From an uncultured Eubacteriales bacterium (lineage in GTDB: Bacteria; Bacillota; Clostridia; Oscillospirales; CAG-272), in assembly GCA_900546695.1 (NCBI GenBank), contig URDX01000006.1:38444-102443 (forward strand): DNA of 64,000 nucleotides, written 5' to 3'. Below are positions 53,692 through 62,912 of the stretch, in pieces (position 1 is the stretch's first letter; every line of letters starts with the position of its first letter). The translations under genes and the position numbers were made by a program. The notes beneath the pieces were generated by a model that did not search any database, was not told the origin of the DNA, and saw only the letters and a program-made list of their open reading frames with translations.

Positions 53692-54228
53692 TCATCCGAC
53701 CGCCGTTTCCTTCTTCGGTAGATACAGTCGGCTCATGTCGACTCCTTCGAGCTCGAGCAGCCTCCGCTTTCGTTCTATGCCGCCCGCATAGCCTGTCAGA
53801 CTGCCGTCAGCTCCGACTACCCGATGGCACGGGATAATGAGCGATATCCTGTTGTGCCCGACGGCTCCGCCGACCGCCTGTGCGGACATCTGCGAAAGCC
53901 CGAGCTTATGCGCCGCCCGCTCCGCCAGCTCACCGTACGTTACCGTATGACCGTACGGTATCTGTGTCAGCAGCTCCCATACCGCCATCCTGAACGGCGA
54001 ACCGACGGGGTGCAGCGGCGGCGTAAAATCGGGCTTCGCACCGCCGAAATAGCGGTCTATCCAACGCACCGCCTCCGCAAGTACGGGAGTCTCGAGCCCC
54101 GCATGCTCCAGAGTAAGACCGTCGGCAAAATATTTTGCGCCGTCAAAACACAGCCCCGTCAGCCCGGCATCGTCCGCCGCAAGCAGAATACCGCCGAGCG
54201 GCGACTCGTAATGCATCGTATATAACAT
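53692..54228 (-). CDS. ogt: Methylated-DNA-[protein]-cysteine S-methyltransferase
   Basis: Ogt repairs O6-alkylguanine by moving the alkyl group to its own cysteine in a suicide reaction. The active site IIPCHRVVGADGSLTGYAGG is intact, preceded by the helix-turn-helix YGHTVTYGELAERAA and the Asn hinge VGHNRIS. The N-terminal domain starts MHYESPLGGILLAADDAGL. At 178 residues it is normal and lacks the Ada regulatory domain. It is followed by the ATL-like remnant, which suggests a former two-gene alkylation-repair unit. Confidence 0.94.
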   Translation of the reverse strand: MLYTMHYESPLGGILLAADDAGLTGLCFDGAKYFADGLTLEHAGLETPVLAEAVRWIDRYFGGAKPDFTPPLHPVGSPFRMAVWELLTQIPYGHTVTYGELAERAAHKLGLSQMSAQAVGGAVGHNRISLIIPCHRVVGADGSLTGYAGGIERKRRLLELEGVDMSRLYLPKKETAVG

Positions 54229-54379
54229 TTCACTCGCCCCAATCTACACCGTTCTCATCCCGTAAAAGCACATAATAAGCATACCGCGGCATGTCACCAC
54301 GGCAATACGAAAAAATGTCTCCAAAAACGAATTTCTTCACTGATTATATCACATCCGCCTCGCTTAATCAATAAATAAT

Positions 54380-54403
54380 CCCGCACTCGAAAAAGAGTAC
54401 GGG
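54380..54403 (-). terminator. Terminator after the HTH/zinc-ribbon regulator
   Basis: Stem CCCGTACTC/GAGTGCGGG (one G-U) with a short U-rich tail ATTATTTATT on the minus strand. Confidence 0.5.
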
Positions 54404-54416
54404 AAAAGCAGTGCCG

Positions 54417-54857
54417 TCATTTCTTCCAATGCGCGAGTTTCGGAACGACCGCTTCCATATGCGCACGGACCTGCTCTGCGGGGCATTGCTCGCTTGACAT
54501 GTGCTCGACGCAGAAATCTATCAGCTGCTCGGGCGACGTATATTTGAATTCACCGTCCGAGTAGCACCGCTTGCAGTACTCCTCGTCGGGGTATCCGTCG
54601 GCACTGTGACTTATCGTCGTATCGTTGAGCGGCATCCCGCAGCACTGACATATAAGCTGACGCGGCGAGCCCAGCAGCGTGTTGACCGAAACGTCAAACA
54701 CCCCCGACAGCAGCTTCAGCGTGTCCGTGCTCGGAACGGTCTCGCCGTTCTCCCACCGCGAAACCGCCTGCCGCGTCACAAACACCTTCTCCGCAAGCGC
54801 CTCCTGCGACATGCCCCTCTCGGTACGCAGCTTAAATATAACGTCCTTTGTTTCCAT
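54417..54857 (-). CDS. XRE-family HTH regulator with zinc ribbon
   Basis: A 146-residue protein. The N-terminal Xre helix-turn-helix covers residues about 5-60 (LRTERGMSQEALAEKVFVTRQAVSRWENGETVPSTDTLKLLSGVF). After it comes the putative zinc-ribbon domain CQCCGMPL...EYCKRCYSDGEF and a helical end (PEQLIDFCVEHM), a known combination in Clostridia. The ATG at 54857 is 8 nt from GGAGG; an in-frame GTG overlaps the Shine-Dalgarno sequence and is less likely. Target genes unknown. Confidence 0.85.
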   Translation of the reverse strand: METKDVIFKLRTERGMSQEALAEKVFVTRQAVSRWENGETVPSTDTLKLLSGVFDVSVNTLLGSPRQLICQCCGMPLNDTTISHSADGYPDEEYCKRCYSDGEFKYTSPEQLIDFCVEHMSSEQCPAEQVRAHMEAVVPKLAHWKK

Positions 54858-55081
54858 ATCTGTCACCTCCGTAAAAGCATTCTAACACAATTTTATCGCT
54901 CCGGCAAGCAACTGTCGGTTGCGGCGGGCACACCGTGCGACACCTGCCGTATTTGTCGGCATCCGTGCGGCATCCCGGTGGTTTTGTATGCTTTTTGCAT
55001 ACATTAAGCGGCGCATCATGCGCATATAATTTCTTTTCATATGCAAATAAAAGATAGACAATTAACACATCTTGGTGTACA

Positions 55082-55234
55082 ATGACACCGAAGCTGTGCG
55101 AGGAAAACCGCATACCCGGCGTTTCAAAAATCGGCTATATGTGGCTTATTCCCAAAGACACAGAAAAGCCCGTTGATGGGAGAAAAAGGGAAAGCAACGA
55201 GAATAATCCTCTGAAAACAGGCAATGAACGCTAA
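55082..55234 (+). pseudogene. Helix-turn-helix (excisionase-like) protein C-terminal fragment
   Basis: A 50-codon frame contains CEENRIPGVSKIGYMWLIPKD followed by TEKPVDGR. That is the wing and end of the short HTH proteins (excisionase/MerR-like, C-x-E-G-R-I-x-G-V-x-K-x-G-x-x-W-x-I-P) carried by many Clostridial mobile elements. The first helices and a ribosome binding site are absent, so it looks like a broken gene. It lies 70 bp upstream of an AT-rich regulator gene and supports a mobile-DNA origin for 55.0-56.8 kb. Confidence 0.45.
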
Positions 55235-55302
55235 CTCTATGATTCATAGGTTGTATTCTCACAGGCTGTTAGATAAAATTTAACCAGCAGGAGGCAGAAA
55301 AC

Positions 55303-56157
55303 ATGAATACAAATGCAACAGGCCGTTTTATAGCTGAACTCCGAAAACAAAAGGGGTACACACAAAAAGAATTAGCCGAAAAACTTATGGTAACAGACAA
55401 AGCAATTTCTCGATGGGAAACAGGAAAAGGGCTTCCCGATACTTCGCTGTTAAAACCTCTTGGGGATATTTTAGGTGTTTCCGTCAGTGAATTGCTGTCT
55501 GGCAGAATTATTGAGGAGGCAGATATGAAAGATCAGACAGACAAAATCATCTTGGAGTCGTTAAATTATTCAAAGCGTATGCTTGTAAGTACGATAAGCG
55601 TAATTCTATTTATTATTGGTATTGCATTAATAATTTCACCATTATTCTTGGCAAGTCAAAGTTATATTTGGATATTGGGTCTTGCCATTGTAGCAATAGC
55701 AATCCTCTACACCTACATAAGAAAGAGAGGAGATTCAATGAAAGCAACAAACAAAGCATATTATTTGACCGCTATCGCATTACAGGGTATAGCGTTAATT
55801 TTGGAAATATTACCTATTGGTGCGGTCATGGTTTTTGCGACAAGTCCCACCGAACACACCATCGAAATATATTCGTATTTCAGCCTGCTTCCTGTAGGTT
55901 ATGCAAATATCACTCCTATGTTGACAGGAATTTTGACGGTTGTAATAATCTTGCTCGGTGTAATTGTTTTGTTTAAGTTTGACAAAGCCCCAAAATTCAG
56001 AAAAGCAGCATTTATTTGTAGTATCGTTTCTTTACTGTTTTCAATAGTTCCGTTATTCCTGTTCGGCGCCGTTGGTATGACAACAGCGAGTTATGCGGTT
56101 TCCGGAGCAATCCTTTTGTCAATCTGTCTGCAGGCTGTGGCAAATCGGCACGAATAA
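55303..56157 (+). CDS. XRE-family HTH protein with membrane C-terminus
   Basis: A 284-residue protein with an N-terminal Xre domain (residues about 6-66: LRKQKGYTQKELAEKLMVTDKAISRWETGKGLPDTSLLKPLGDILGVS) and then seven or so hydrophobic helices from about residue 92 to the end. Membrane-tethered Xre proteins of this build are frequent in Bacillota, often near peptide-resistance or transport genes, but none is adjacent here. A perfect AGGAGG precedes the ATG. It is clearly AT-richer than uvr or ppdK, with different codon use, suggesting transfer. Confidence 0.8.
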   Translation: MNTNATGRFIAELRKQKGYTQKELAEKLMVTDKAISRWETGKGLPDTSLLKPLGDILGVSVSELLSGRIIEEADMKDQTDKIILESLNYSKRMLVSTISVILFIIGIALIISPLFLASQSYIWILGLAIVAIAILYTYIRKRGDSMKATNKAYYLTAIALQGIALILEILPIGAVMVFATSPTEHTIEIYSYFSLLPVGYANITPMLTGILTVVIILLGVIVLFKFDKAPKFRKAAFICSIVSLLFSIVPLFLFGAVGMTTASYAVSGAILLSICLQAVANRHE

Positions 56158-56720
56158 TTCTTGTCAATCCACTACATCAAATTTGAGAAAATAAGTCAGA
56201 CGCATAGACGCAGAGCCAAACAGTATAAATCGGCAGCGACTTCGCAAAGGCAAGGCCGCTGCCCGTTTTGCTTATTTTGATAATATGGAGGCGGCGCATT
56301 GGAAGCAGACCCTCTTGCAACTGCATAATCAACTTTTGAAAATCAGGTGATTTGAACCAGTGCCATAAGAGCCTATCGTCCACATCTTCAGAAGCCTTGA
56401 AAACCTCGTAAAGAGAGCTAACTATCACATTTCCCGACATTTTGGTATCCGATTGAACCAACATTTATTCTTGCCGGGTTAACCCTTGTGGGCAGGAAGT
56501 TCGTGGCGCACCTTCATCCGGCTGGGGTTTTCGCCCCCGATCAGGAATGTACCTCTTGAGTGTGTATTCTGTTTTCAAGGATCACGAGGAAACTTGTTTT
56601 GTCCCTCAATAGGTAGCCAGCGAGAAGGCCCATTTTTTAACCCCCTGAGCGAAAAATTTCAAAAATTTTTTGAGCACGAAAAAAGCCGCTGATTTGCGGT
56701 GTGTTCAGCTGAAAATGGGC
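56158..56720. other. Decayed, non-coding stretch of probable mobile-element origin
   Basis: No supported gene. A 95-codon minus-strand frame (56177-56464) has no ribosome binding site at any ATG and no recognisable family. The region 56470-56660 reads on the minus strand like a structured leader (short palindromic runs such as CGGGGGCGAAAACCCC) and differs in composition from its surroundings. It follows the excisionase-like fragment and the AT-rich Xre gene. Confidence 0.35.
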
Positions 56721-56721
56721 A

Positions 56722-56764
56722 AAAAAATAACGGTCACACAATCCAAAGGGACTGTGTGACCGTA
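56722..56764 (-). terminator. Terminator of ppdK
   Basis: A perfect 11-bp stem ACGGTCACACA/TGTGTGACCGT (56730-56740 with 56753-56763), followed on the minus strand by a T-rich run. Confidence 0.9.
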
Positions 56765-56805
56765 TTTATATCAGTTGTTTTGCCTACGCTACAAGCATCA
56801 ACTTT

Positions 56806-59442
56806 TTATTGGCGCTGTTCCTTGATGGCAGCCTGTGCCGCAGCGAGGCGTGCGATCGGCACGCGGAAGGGCGAGCAGGATACGTAGTCAAGACCGATCT
56901 CGTGACAGAACTCAACAGAGGACGGGTCGCCGCCGTGCTCGCCGCAGATACCGCAGACGAGGTTCGGGCGGGTCTCGCGACCGAGCTTAACAGCCATCCT
57001 CATGAGCTTACCTACGCCGACCTGATCGAGCTTAGCGAAGGGATCGTTCTCGTAGATCTTACCGTCGTAGTAAGCGTCGAGGAACTTACCTGCGTCGTCG
57101 CGGCTGAAGCCGAAGGTCATCTGAGTAAGGTCGTTGGTACCGAAGCAGAAGAACTCAGCCTCCTTAGCGATCTCGTCAGCGGTAAGAGCTGCACGCGGGA
57201 TCTCAATCATGGTACCTACCTCATACTTGAGGTCGCTGCCTGCTGCTGCGATCTCCTCGTCAGCAACCTTAACAACAACGTTCTTTACGAACTTGAGCTC
57301 CTTGATATCGCCGATAAGCGGGATCATGATCTCGGGAACAACGTTCCAATCAGCGTGCTTCTTCTTAGTGTTGATAGCAGCACGGATCACCGCTCTGGTC
57401 TGCATTGCTGCGATTTCGGGATAGGTGACCGCAAGACGGCATCCGCGGTGACCCATCATCGGGTTGAACTCGTGAAGCGAGTTGATGATATTCTTGATCT
57501 GCTCAACGGTTTTGCCCTTAGAGTCAGCGAGCTGCTTAATCTCCTCCTCGGTGGTAGGAACAAACTCGTGAAGCGGGGGATCGAGGAAGCGGATAACGAC
57601 CGGGTAACCCTCGAGAGCATCGTAAAGTGCCTCGAAGTCGCTCTGCTGCATAGGCTGAATCTTAGCAAGAGCAGCCTCTCTCTCCTCAACGGTATCGGAG
57701 CAGATCATCTCACGGAATGCAGCGATACGGTCGGGCTCGAAGAACATGTGCTCGGTACGGCAGAGACCGATACCCTCAGCGCCGAGCTCGCGAGCCTTCT
57801 TAGCGTCTCTCGGAGTATCTGCGTTGGTGCGGACCTTGAGCTTTCTGTACTTATCAGCCCAGGACATGATTCTGCCGAACTCGCCGCCGATAGTAGCGTC
57901 GACGGTCGGGATGATGCCGTCATAGATGTTACCGGTAGAGCCGTCGATGGAGATGCAGTCGCCCTCATGGAAGGTCTTGCCGCCGAGGGTGAACTTCTTG
58001 TTCTCCTCGTCCATTGCGATGTCGCCGCAGCCGGAAACGCAGCAGGTACCCATTCCGCGTGCAACGACGGCAGCGTGAGAGGTCATACCTCCGCGAACGG
58101 TAAGAATACCCTGAGAAGCCTTCATACCGGTGATATCCTCGGGAGAGGTCTCGAGACGGACAAGGACTACCTTCTCGCCTCTTGCCTTCCAAGCCTCTGC
58201 ATCCTCAGCGGTAAACACGATCTTACCGCAAGCAGCTCCGGGGGAAGCGCCGAGGCCCTTACCGATAGGAGTAGCAGCCTTGAGTGCCTTGGAGTCGAAC
58301 TGCGGGTGAAGGAGTGTATCGAGGTTACGGGGGTCTATCATGAGAACTGCCTCAGCCTCGGTCTTCATGCCCTCGTCAACAAGGTCGCATGCGATCTTAA
58401 GAGCTGCGGGAGCGGTTCTCTTACCGTTACGGGTCTGGAGCATGAAGAGCTTACCGTGCTCAACGGTGAACTCCATATCCTGCATATCGTGATAGTGGTT
58501 CTCGAGGATGCCGCAAACTTCCTTGAACTGTGCGAAAGCCTCGGGGAACTTCTCTGCCATCTGGGCGATGGGCATAGGAGTACGAACGCCTGCAACGACG
58601 TCCTCGCCCTGTGCGTTGGTGAGGAACTCACCCATGAGCTTCTTCTCGCCGGTAGCGGGGTCACGAGTGAACGCAACGCCGGTTCCGCAATCGTCGCCCA
58701 TGTTACCGAACGCCATCATCTGTACGTTAACGGCGGTACCCCAGCTGTAGGGGATATCGTTGTCGCGGCGGTAAACGTTCGCGCGGGGGTTGTCCCAGCT
58801 GCGGAATACTGCCTTGATAGCGCCCATGAGCTGCTCCTTAGGATCGGAGGGGAAGTCCTCGCCAATCTTGGACTTATACTCAGCCTTGAACTGGTTAGCA
58901 AGGTTCTTAAGGTCATTTGCGTCAAGCTCAACGTCGAACTGAACGCCCTTTTCAGCCTTCATCTTGTCGATAAGCTGCTCGAAATACTTCTTACCGACCT
59001 CCATAACGACGTCGGAGTACATCTGGATAAATCTTCTGTAGCAGTCCCAAGCCCAACGGGGATTACCGGACTGCTCCGCGATGACCCCAACGACCTCTTC
59101 GTTAAGACCGAGGTTAAGAATGGTATCCATCATGCCGGGCATGGATGCGCGTGCGCCGGAACGGACGGAAACGAGAAGAGGGTTCTTCTTATCACCGAAC
59201 TTCTTTCCGGTAATAGCCTCCATCTTGTCGATATATTCCATGATCTCAGCCTGGATTTCGGGGTTAATCTGTCTGCCGTCCTCGTAGTACTGAGTGCATG
59301 CCTCGGTGGAAATTGTGAAGCCCTGCGGCACGGGAAGACCGATCTTAGTCATCTCTGCAAGGTTAGCGCCCTTACCTCCGAGCAGCTCGCGCATGTTCGC
59401 GTCGCCTTCGGAGAACAGGTACACATACTTCTTTTTGCTCAT
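56806..59442 (-). CDS. ppdK: Pyruvate, phosphate dikinase
   Basis: PPDK interconverts pyruvate, ATP and Pi with PEP, AMP and PPi and serves as a PPi-linked glycolytic or gluconeogenic step in anaerobes. The 878 residues comprise the ATP-grasp domain (GGKGANLAEMTKIGLPVPQGFTIS, SVRSGARASMPGMMDTILNLG), the phosphohistidine domain (GGMTSHAAVVARGMGTCCVSGC) with the regulatory Thr beside the His, and the PEP-binding barrel ending in CGICGEHGGDPSS with the catalytic Cys. MSKKKYVYLFSEGD at 59442 is 8 nt from GGAGG; an upstream ATG at 59457 coincides with the ribosome binding site. Strong codon bias suggests high expression. Confidence 0.97.
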   Translation of the reverse strand: MSKKKYVYLFSEGDANMRELLGGKGANLAEMTKIGLPVPQGFTISTEACTQYYEDGRQINPEIQAEIMEYIDKMEAITGKKFGDKKNPLLVSVRSGARASMPGMMDTILNLGLNEEVVGVIAEQSGNPRWAWDCYRRFIQMYSDVVMEVGKKYFEQLIDKMKAEKGVQFDVELDANDLKNLANQFKAEYKSKIGEDFPSDPKEQLMGAIKAVFRSWDNPRANVYRRDNDIPYSWGTAVNVQMMAFGNMGDDCGTGVAFTRDPATGEKKLMGEFLTNAQGEDVVAGVRTPMPIAQMAEKFPEAFAQFKEVCGILENHYHDMQDMEFTVEHGKLFMLQTRNGKRTAPAALKIACDLVDEGMKTEAEAVLMIDPRNLDTLLHPQFDSKALKAATPIGKGLGASPGAACGKIVFTAEDAEAWKARGEKVVLVRLETSPEDITGMKASQGILTVRGGMTSHAAVVARGMGTCCVSGCGDIAMDEENKKFTLGGKTFHEGDCISIDGSTGNIYDGIIPTVDATIGGEFGRIMSWADKYRKLKVRTNADTPRDAKKARELGAEGIGLCRTEHMFFEPDRIAAFREMICSDTVEEREAALAKIQPMQQSDFEALYDALEGYPVVIRFLDPPLHEFVPTTEEEIKQLADSKGKTVEQIKNIINSLHEFNPMMGHRGCRLAVTYPEIAAMQTRAVIRAAINTKKKHADWNVVPEIMIPLIGDIKELKFVKNVVVKVADEEIAAAGSDLKYEVGTMIEIPRAALTADEIAKEAEFFCFGTNDLTQMTFGFSRDDAGKFLDAYYDGKIYENDPFAKLDQVGVGKLMRMAVKLGRETRPNLVCGICGEHGGDPSSVEFCHEIGLDYVSCSPFRVPIARLAAAQAAIKEQRQ

Positions 59443-59524
59443 TCTTTTAGCCTCCATAATAAATAATGTTTTAAGTAATAGTTATTTTCAGACCGAAGGT
59501 TATTTTACCACATAGACCGTCAAA

Positions 59525-59553
59525 ATACTATCCTATAGTCAAATAGTTTACAA
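59525..59553 (-). promoter_or_regulatory. Possible promoter of ppdK
   Basis: On the minus strand TTGTAA (59548-59553), 17 bp, TAGTAT (59525-59530), giving a leader of about 75 nt. Confidence 0.4.
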
Positions 59554-59695
59554 TTTATTAATAAAATTCAGCCGACAAAATCGTCCTCGCCGACGAATTA
59601 TTAAATACAATGTAAACTTTCGCCCGCGCGCATTGATTTATATGCGAAAATGCGATAGAATGAATTTGATTTTCGACAGAAAAGGATGTGCCGAT

Positions 59696-60322
59696 GTGGG
59701 TAATATTTTCGATATATTCAAGAAGCTCGAGCAGGAGCGCGGAGCGGAAAGCTCGCTGCCCGTAACGCACATCGTCGCGGGCCTCGGCAATCCCGGCGAC
59801 AAGTATCACTGGAATCATCACAACCTCGGTTTTTTGGCTCTCGACTGCATCGAGCAGCAAAAAAGCATCAAGCTCGACCGCGCAAAGTTCAAATCGCTGT
59901 GCACCGACACCCGTATCGGCGAGCATCGGGTGCTTTTTCTGCGCCCGCAGACCTTTATGAATAACTCGGGCGAGGCGGTCGGAGAAGCGGCGAGATTCTA
60001 TAAGATAGAGCCCGAAAACGTCATCGTCATTCACGACGATATCGCTCTCCCCGTCGGCAAGCTGCGCATACGCACGAAGGGCAGCGACGGCGGTCAGAAG
60101 GGCGTGCGCAGCATCATCGAACACCTCGGCACCGAGAGCTTTACCCGCATACGCATCGGCGCGGGCGCACCGCCCCCCGGAGTTACGATAATAGATTGGG
60201 TGCTCGCGGATATCGCAAAGGCGGACCGCGAGGCGACATTTGAATGTCTCATGAAATGCCTGCCCGCGATAGAGCTGATAACCGACGGTAAGCTGCAGGA
60301 GGCTATGTCAAGGTTTAACTGA
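59696..60322 (+). CDS. pth: Peptidyl-tRNA hydrolase
   Basis: Pth releases peptides from tRNAs that dropped off the ribosome. The GNPGDKYHWNHHNLGF motif contains the catalytic histidine (about residue 42), and LRPQTFMNNSG and IHDDIALPVGKLRIR are present. The usual GGHNGLKS reads GGQKGVRS, so the conserved Asn that contacts the tRNA is Lys here. The GTG start at 59696 follows AAAGGA by 9 nt and gives 208 residues with a 22-residue N-terminal extension; longer in-frame starts lack a ribosome binding site. Confidence 0.9.
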   Translation: MGNIFDIFKKLEQERGAESSLPVTHIVAGLGNPGDKYHWNHHNLGFLALDCIEQQKSIKLDRAKFKSLCTDTRIGEHRVLFLRPQTFMNNSGEAVGEAARFYKIEPENVIVIHDDIALPVGKLRIRTKGSDGGQKGVRSIIEHLGTESFTRIRIGAGAPPPGVTIIDWVLADIAKADREATFECLMKCLPAIELITDGKLQEAMSRFN

Positions 60323-60410
60323 GTCAAGGTTCAATCGAGCGGCAGAATCGCGCTGCGCAGCCCAACCGACGCACGACCGAGAACAACCGAATAAACGCAA
60401 AAACAGACAA

Positions 60411-60457
60411 GATCCCTCACGCATACGACGCGCTGTCGATGCCGAGGGACCTTTTAT
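60411..60457 (+). terminator. Terminator after pth
   Basis: A long hairpin: GATCCCTC with GAGGGACC (one mismatch) and inner GCAT/ATGC, followed by TTTTATT. Confidence 0.6.
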
Positions 60458-60576
60458 TACTGTTCTGTTTTTTACGGGTGAACGGCAGCATGACATCGGT
60501 GCTCCATAGGTACACTGCGCCACAGTCGGATGCCCGCTTAGGATAGCTATATGCCCCGTCTGCACATAATACTCCG

Positions 60577-62364
60577 TCAAATGCGCTCAGCCGCGCCGTC
60601 CGAGACGCCGTCACAGCCGCCCTTCACGCCTTTCAGCTGTTCAAGCTGTGCGCGGTAAAGCTCCGCATAGCTCCCGTTCAGGGCGAGCAGCTGCTCATGC
60701 GTACCGCATTCGTCTATCCTGCCGTCCTCCATATAAATAATCCGGTCGGCTCTGACCGCTGCGGTCAGTCGGTGCGAGATAAATATCGCCGTACGCTCGC
60801 CCGAGAGGCGGTATATCAGCTCGTTGATATCTCTCTCCGCGATAGGGTCAAGCGCCGAATTTGCCTCATCAAAGACAAGTATATCTCCGCCGCGGTAGAG
60901 TGCCCGCGCTATACCTATCCGCTGAGCCTCCCCGCCCGAAAAATTCAGCCCGTCGCAGGCAAAATCACGATTCAGCAGCGACTCGCACAGCCCTGCATAC
61001 TCCGACAGCCCGACGGCGCTCAGGCATTCCGCCGCGCGCTCGGGTGAGTATTCAGACTCCATCGAAAGATTTTCGCCGAGCGATACCGAATACAGCAGCA
61101 GATCCTGAAAGCAGCAGGAAAATACCTGCCGCAGCGACCGCGCGGAAATATCCTCATAGCTTACGCCGTCCAAAAAGACCCCGCCCGACGTCGGGTGATA
61201 CAGGCCGAGCAGCAGCTTTATCAGAGTGCTCTTCCCCGCCCCGTTCCGACCGACTATCGCGAGCTTTTCACCGCGCCGAACGGTCAGGCAAACGCCGTTT
61301 ACCGCAGGGCTTGTCTGCCCCGAATATGTAAAGCTGACATCGCGCAGCTCGATAAGCCTTGCGGGCAGTTCTGCCGCATCCGTCTCGCCGCGCGAGGGCG
61401 AACCGCCGTCGAGAAATTCGTACACCTTGTCGGCATAGAGCTTATGCGAGCGGAAATCCGCGACTGCGGAGAGAAACGAGCGGACGTTGCCGCGAAAGCT
61501 GTTGCAGGCGTTGAACATCGAGGTAAAAGCCGCGACGGTATAGTATCCGAATATTATCCGCACTCCGAGATACAGCCATGTTGCAAGCGTAAACAGCGAG
61601 GATATCAGGTTCTGAAAGCTGTCGGCGGCAAGATTCTTCGGCGAATAACGTTTAAGCAGGCCGATCCCCTCGGTGACACAGCCGAGCAGCTGTTTTTTCA
61701 TCACCGCGCCGATATCGGTCGTTTTCGCGTCGTAGATAAAGGCCCTGTCGTACATCAGCCTGCCGAAATAGTCTCTGCGGCGGTCGAGCGCGGCTTTTTT
61801 GTTCGCATAATCGCAGTCGGTCTTTGCGCGCATCAGCTGCGGCACAAGACCGACGACCGCGCTGACAAGCGCAAAGGTTATCAGGTATACATCCGTAGTT
61901 ACGATAAGCCCGATTATCGTTCCGATAGACGTAAGCAGACTCAGCGTGTTCACGCAGGAGCGCCATATGCCGATGCAGCGACCGTCCGCATTGCCCGCCG
62001 CGACGGTATAGCTGTCGTAAAAATCGGGGCTGTCAAACGCCTCTGCGTCGTAATCTCCGATCTTGTCGATAAAGCGCAGTCGAAACGCGGCTGCTATCTT
62101 CATCTCGCATATCGGCATGTATATACCGCAGACGCAGCTCTCCCACAGCAGATTCGCGATATTCAGCGCGAACATCAGCGCAAGTATAAACGCGGCGCCC
62201 CTTATGCTCCTCTCCTCCGAGATACATTCAAGAAAGCGCCTGAGAAAATATATGTCAATAAGCGGATTGATAACACCGACGGGCACGGATATTAGCGATA
62301 TGAGCATGTATTTGCGGTCAATACGGTACAAATCGCCTATCATTCTGAAAACAGAGCTTTTCAA
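60577..62364 (-). CDS. ABC exporter, fused membrane and ATPase domains
   Basis: A 595-residue half-transporter of the multidrug/peptide exporter type: six membrane helices in residues 1-330, then an ATPase with Walker A GRNGAGKSTLIKLLLG, Q-loop SCCFQDLLLYS, signature [16 protein letters not shown], Walker B ILVFDEANSALD and switch His ISHR. The walker B follow-on EANSALD replaces the common EATSALD. I place the start at TTG 62364 (KSSVFRMIGDLYRI), 8 nt from GGAGG; the alternative ATG at 62334 lacks a site. No partner half-transporter is adjacent, so it may be a homodimer. Substrate unknown. Confidence 0.85.
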   Translation of the reverse strand: MKSSVFRMIGDLYRIDRKYMLISLISVPVGVINPLIDIYFLRRFLECISEERSIRGAAFILALMFALNIANLLWESCVCGIYMPICEMKIAAAFRLRFIDKIGDYDAEAFDSPDFYDSYTVAAGNADGRCIGIWRSCVNTLSLLTSIGTIIGLIVTTDVYLITFALVSAVVGLVPQLMRAKTDCDYANKKAALDRRRDYFGRLMYDRAFIYDAKTTDIGAVMKKQLLGCVTEGIGLLKRYSPKNLAADSFQNLISSLFTLATWLYLGVRIIFGYYTVAAFTSMFNACNSFRGNVRSFLSAVADFRSHKLYADKVYEFLDGGSPSRGETDAAELPARLIELRDVSFTYSGQTSPAVNGVCLTVRRGEKLAIVGRNGAGKSTLIKLLLGLYHPTSGGVFLDGVSYEDISARSLRQVFSCCFQDLLLYSVSLGENLSMESEYSPERAAECLSAVGLSEYAGLCESLLNRDFACDGLNFSGGEAQRIGIARALYRGGDILVFDEANSALDPIAERDINELIYRLSGERTAIFISHRLTAAVRADRIIYMEDGRIDECGTHEQLLALNGSYAELYRAQLEQLKGVKGGCDGVSDGAAERI

Positions 62365-62585
62365 AATACTCACCTCCGTGTCTGTGCAGCAAATATCATG
62401 CCGTAAATGCGCGGGGCAACTGCAAAAAGCACAGCCTGATCGGTGCGGACAGGATATCCCCGCGCAGGCATACCCGCGGAGCAGTGTGCCGAGATTAATG
62501 TGCAGTATCTGTGTAACACCCGTCCCGATCGTCGGAACCGATATAACCTGATGCGCGCAGCCGATCATAACTGTCTTATGTACTA

Positions 62586-62614
62586 AATATAACACAAAAC
62601 TTTATATTTGTCAA
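62586..62614 (-). promoter_or_regulatory. Promoter of the ABC exporter, long leader
   Basis: On the minus strand TTGACA (62609-62614), 17 bp, TATATT (62586-62591). The start site near 62579 leaves a leader of about 215 nt with no obvious known RNA fold. Confidence 0.65.
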
Positions 62615-62840
62615 TAGTTTATACGTTTTTCTTTAAAATCGGCCTGTTGCCGTGGAATTAATATGTATTTTATACAAATTATGAAAATCGCTTTTGCTTT
62701 TAGCTCGATTGTCGGTTGAATATAATCAAGCAGGAGTTGAATTATCAGACCGCCGCACGGGGCGCGGGCTTTGCGGGGAAGCTTTTAACACAGCAAAACG
62801 GGAGACTTTGCGGAAGCGCGGCGACAGAACGCAATGACCG

Positions 62841-62874
62841 AAAAAATCCCGAAGCGGTTTGCTTCGGGATTTTT
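62841..62874. terminator. Bidirectional terminator after the stomatin-like gene
   Basis: Stem AAATCCCGAAGC/GCTTCGGGATTT (62844-62855 with 62861-62872), with A-run and T-run flanks. Confidence 0.85.
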
Positions 62875-62912
62875 GATATTTCGGCATTTCAGCCGCAATT
62901 CAGCCGTATATA

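Noticed and set aside
56177..56464. A 95-codon minus-strand frame
   Set aside because: No Shine-Dalgarno at either candidate ATG and no recognised motif; kept only as part of the decayed stretch.
56809..59466. An 885-codon open frame antisense to ppdK
   Set aside because: It mirrors ppdK almost exactly; long antisense frames arise from strong codon bias. The protein is Leu/Val-rich without domains, and ppdK is certain.
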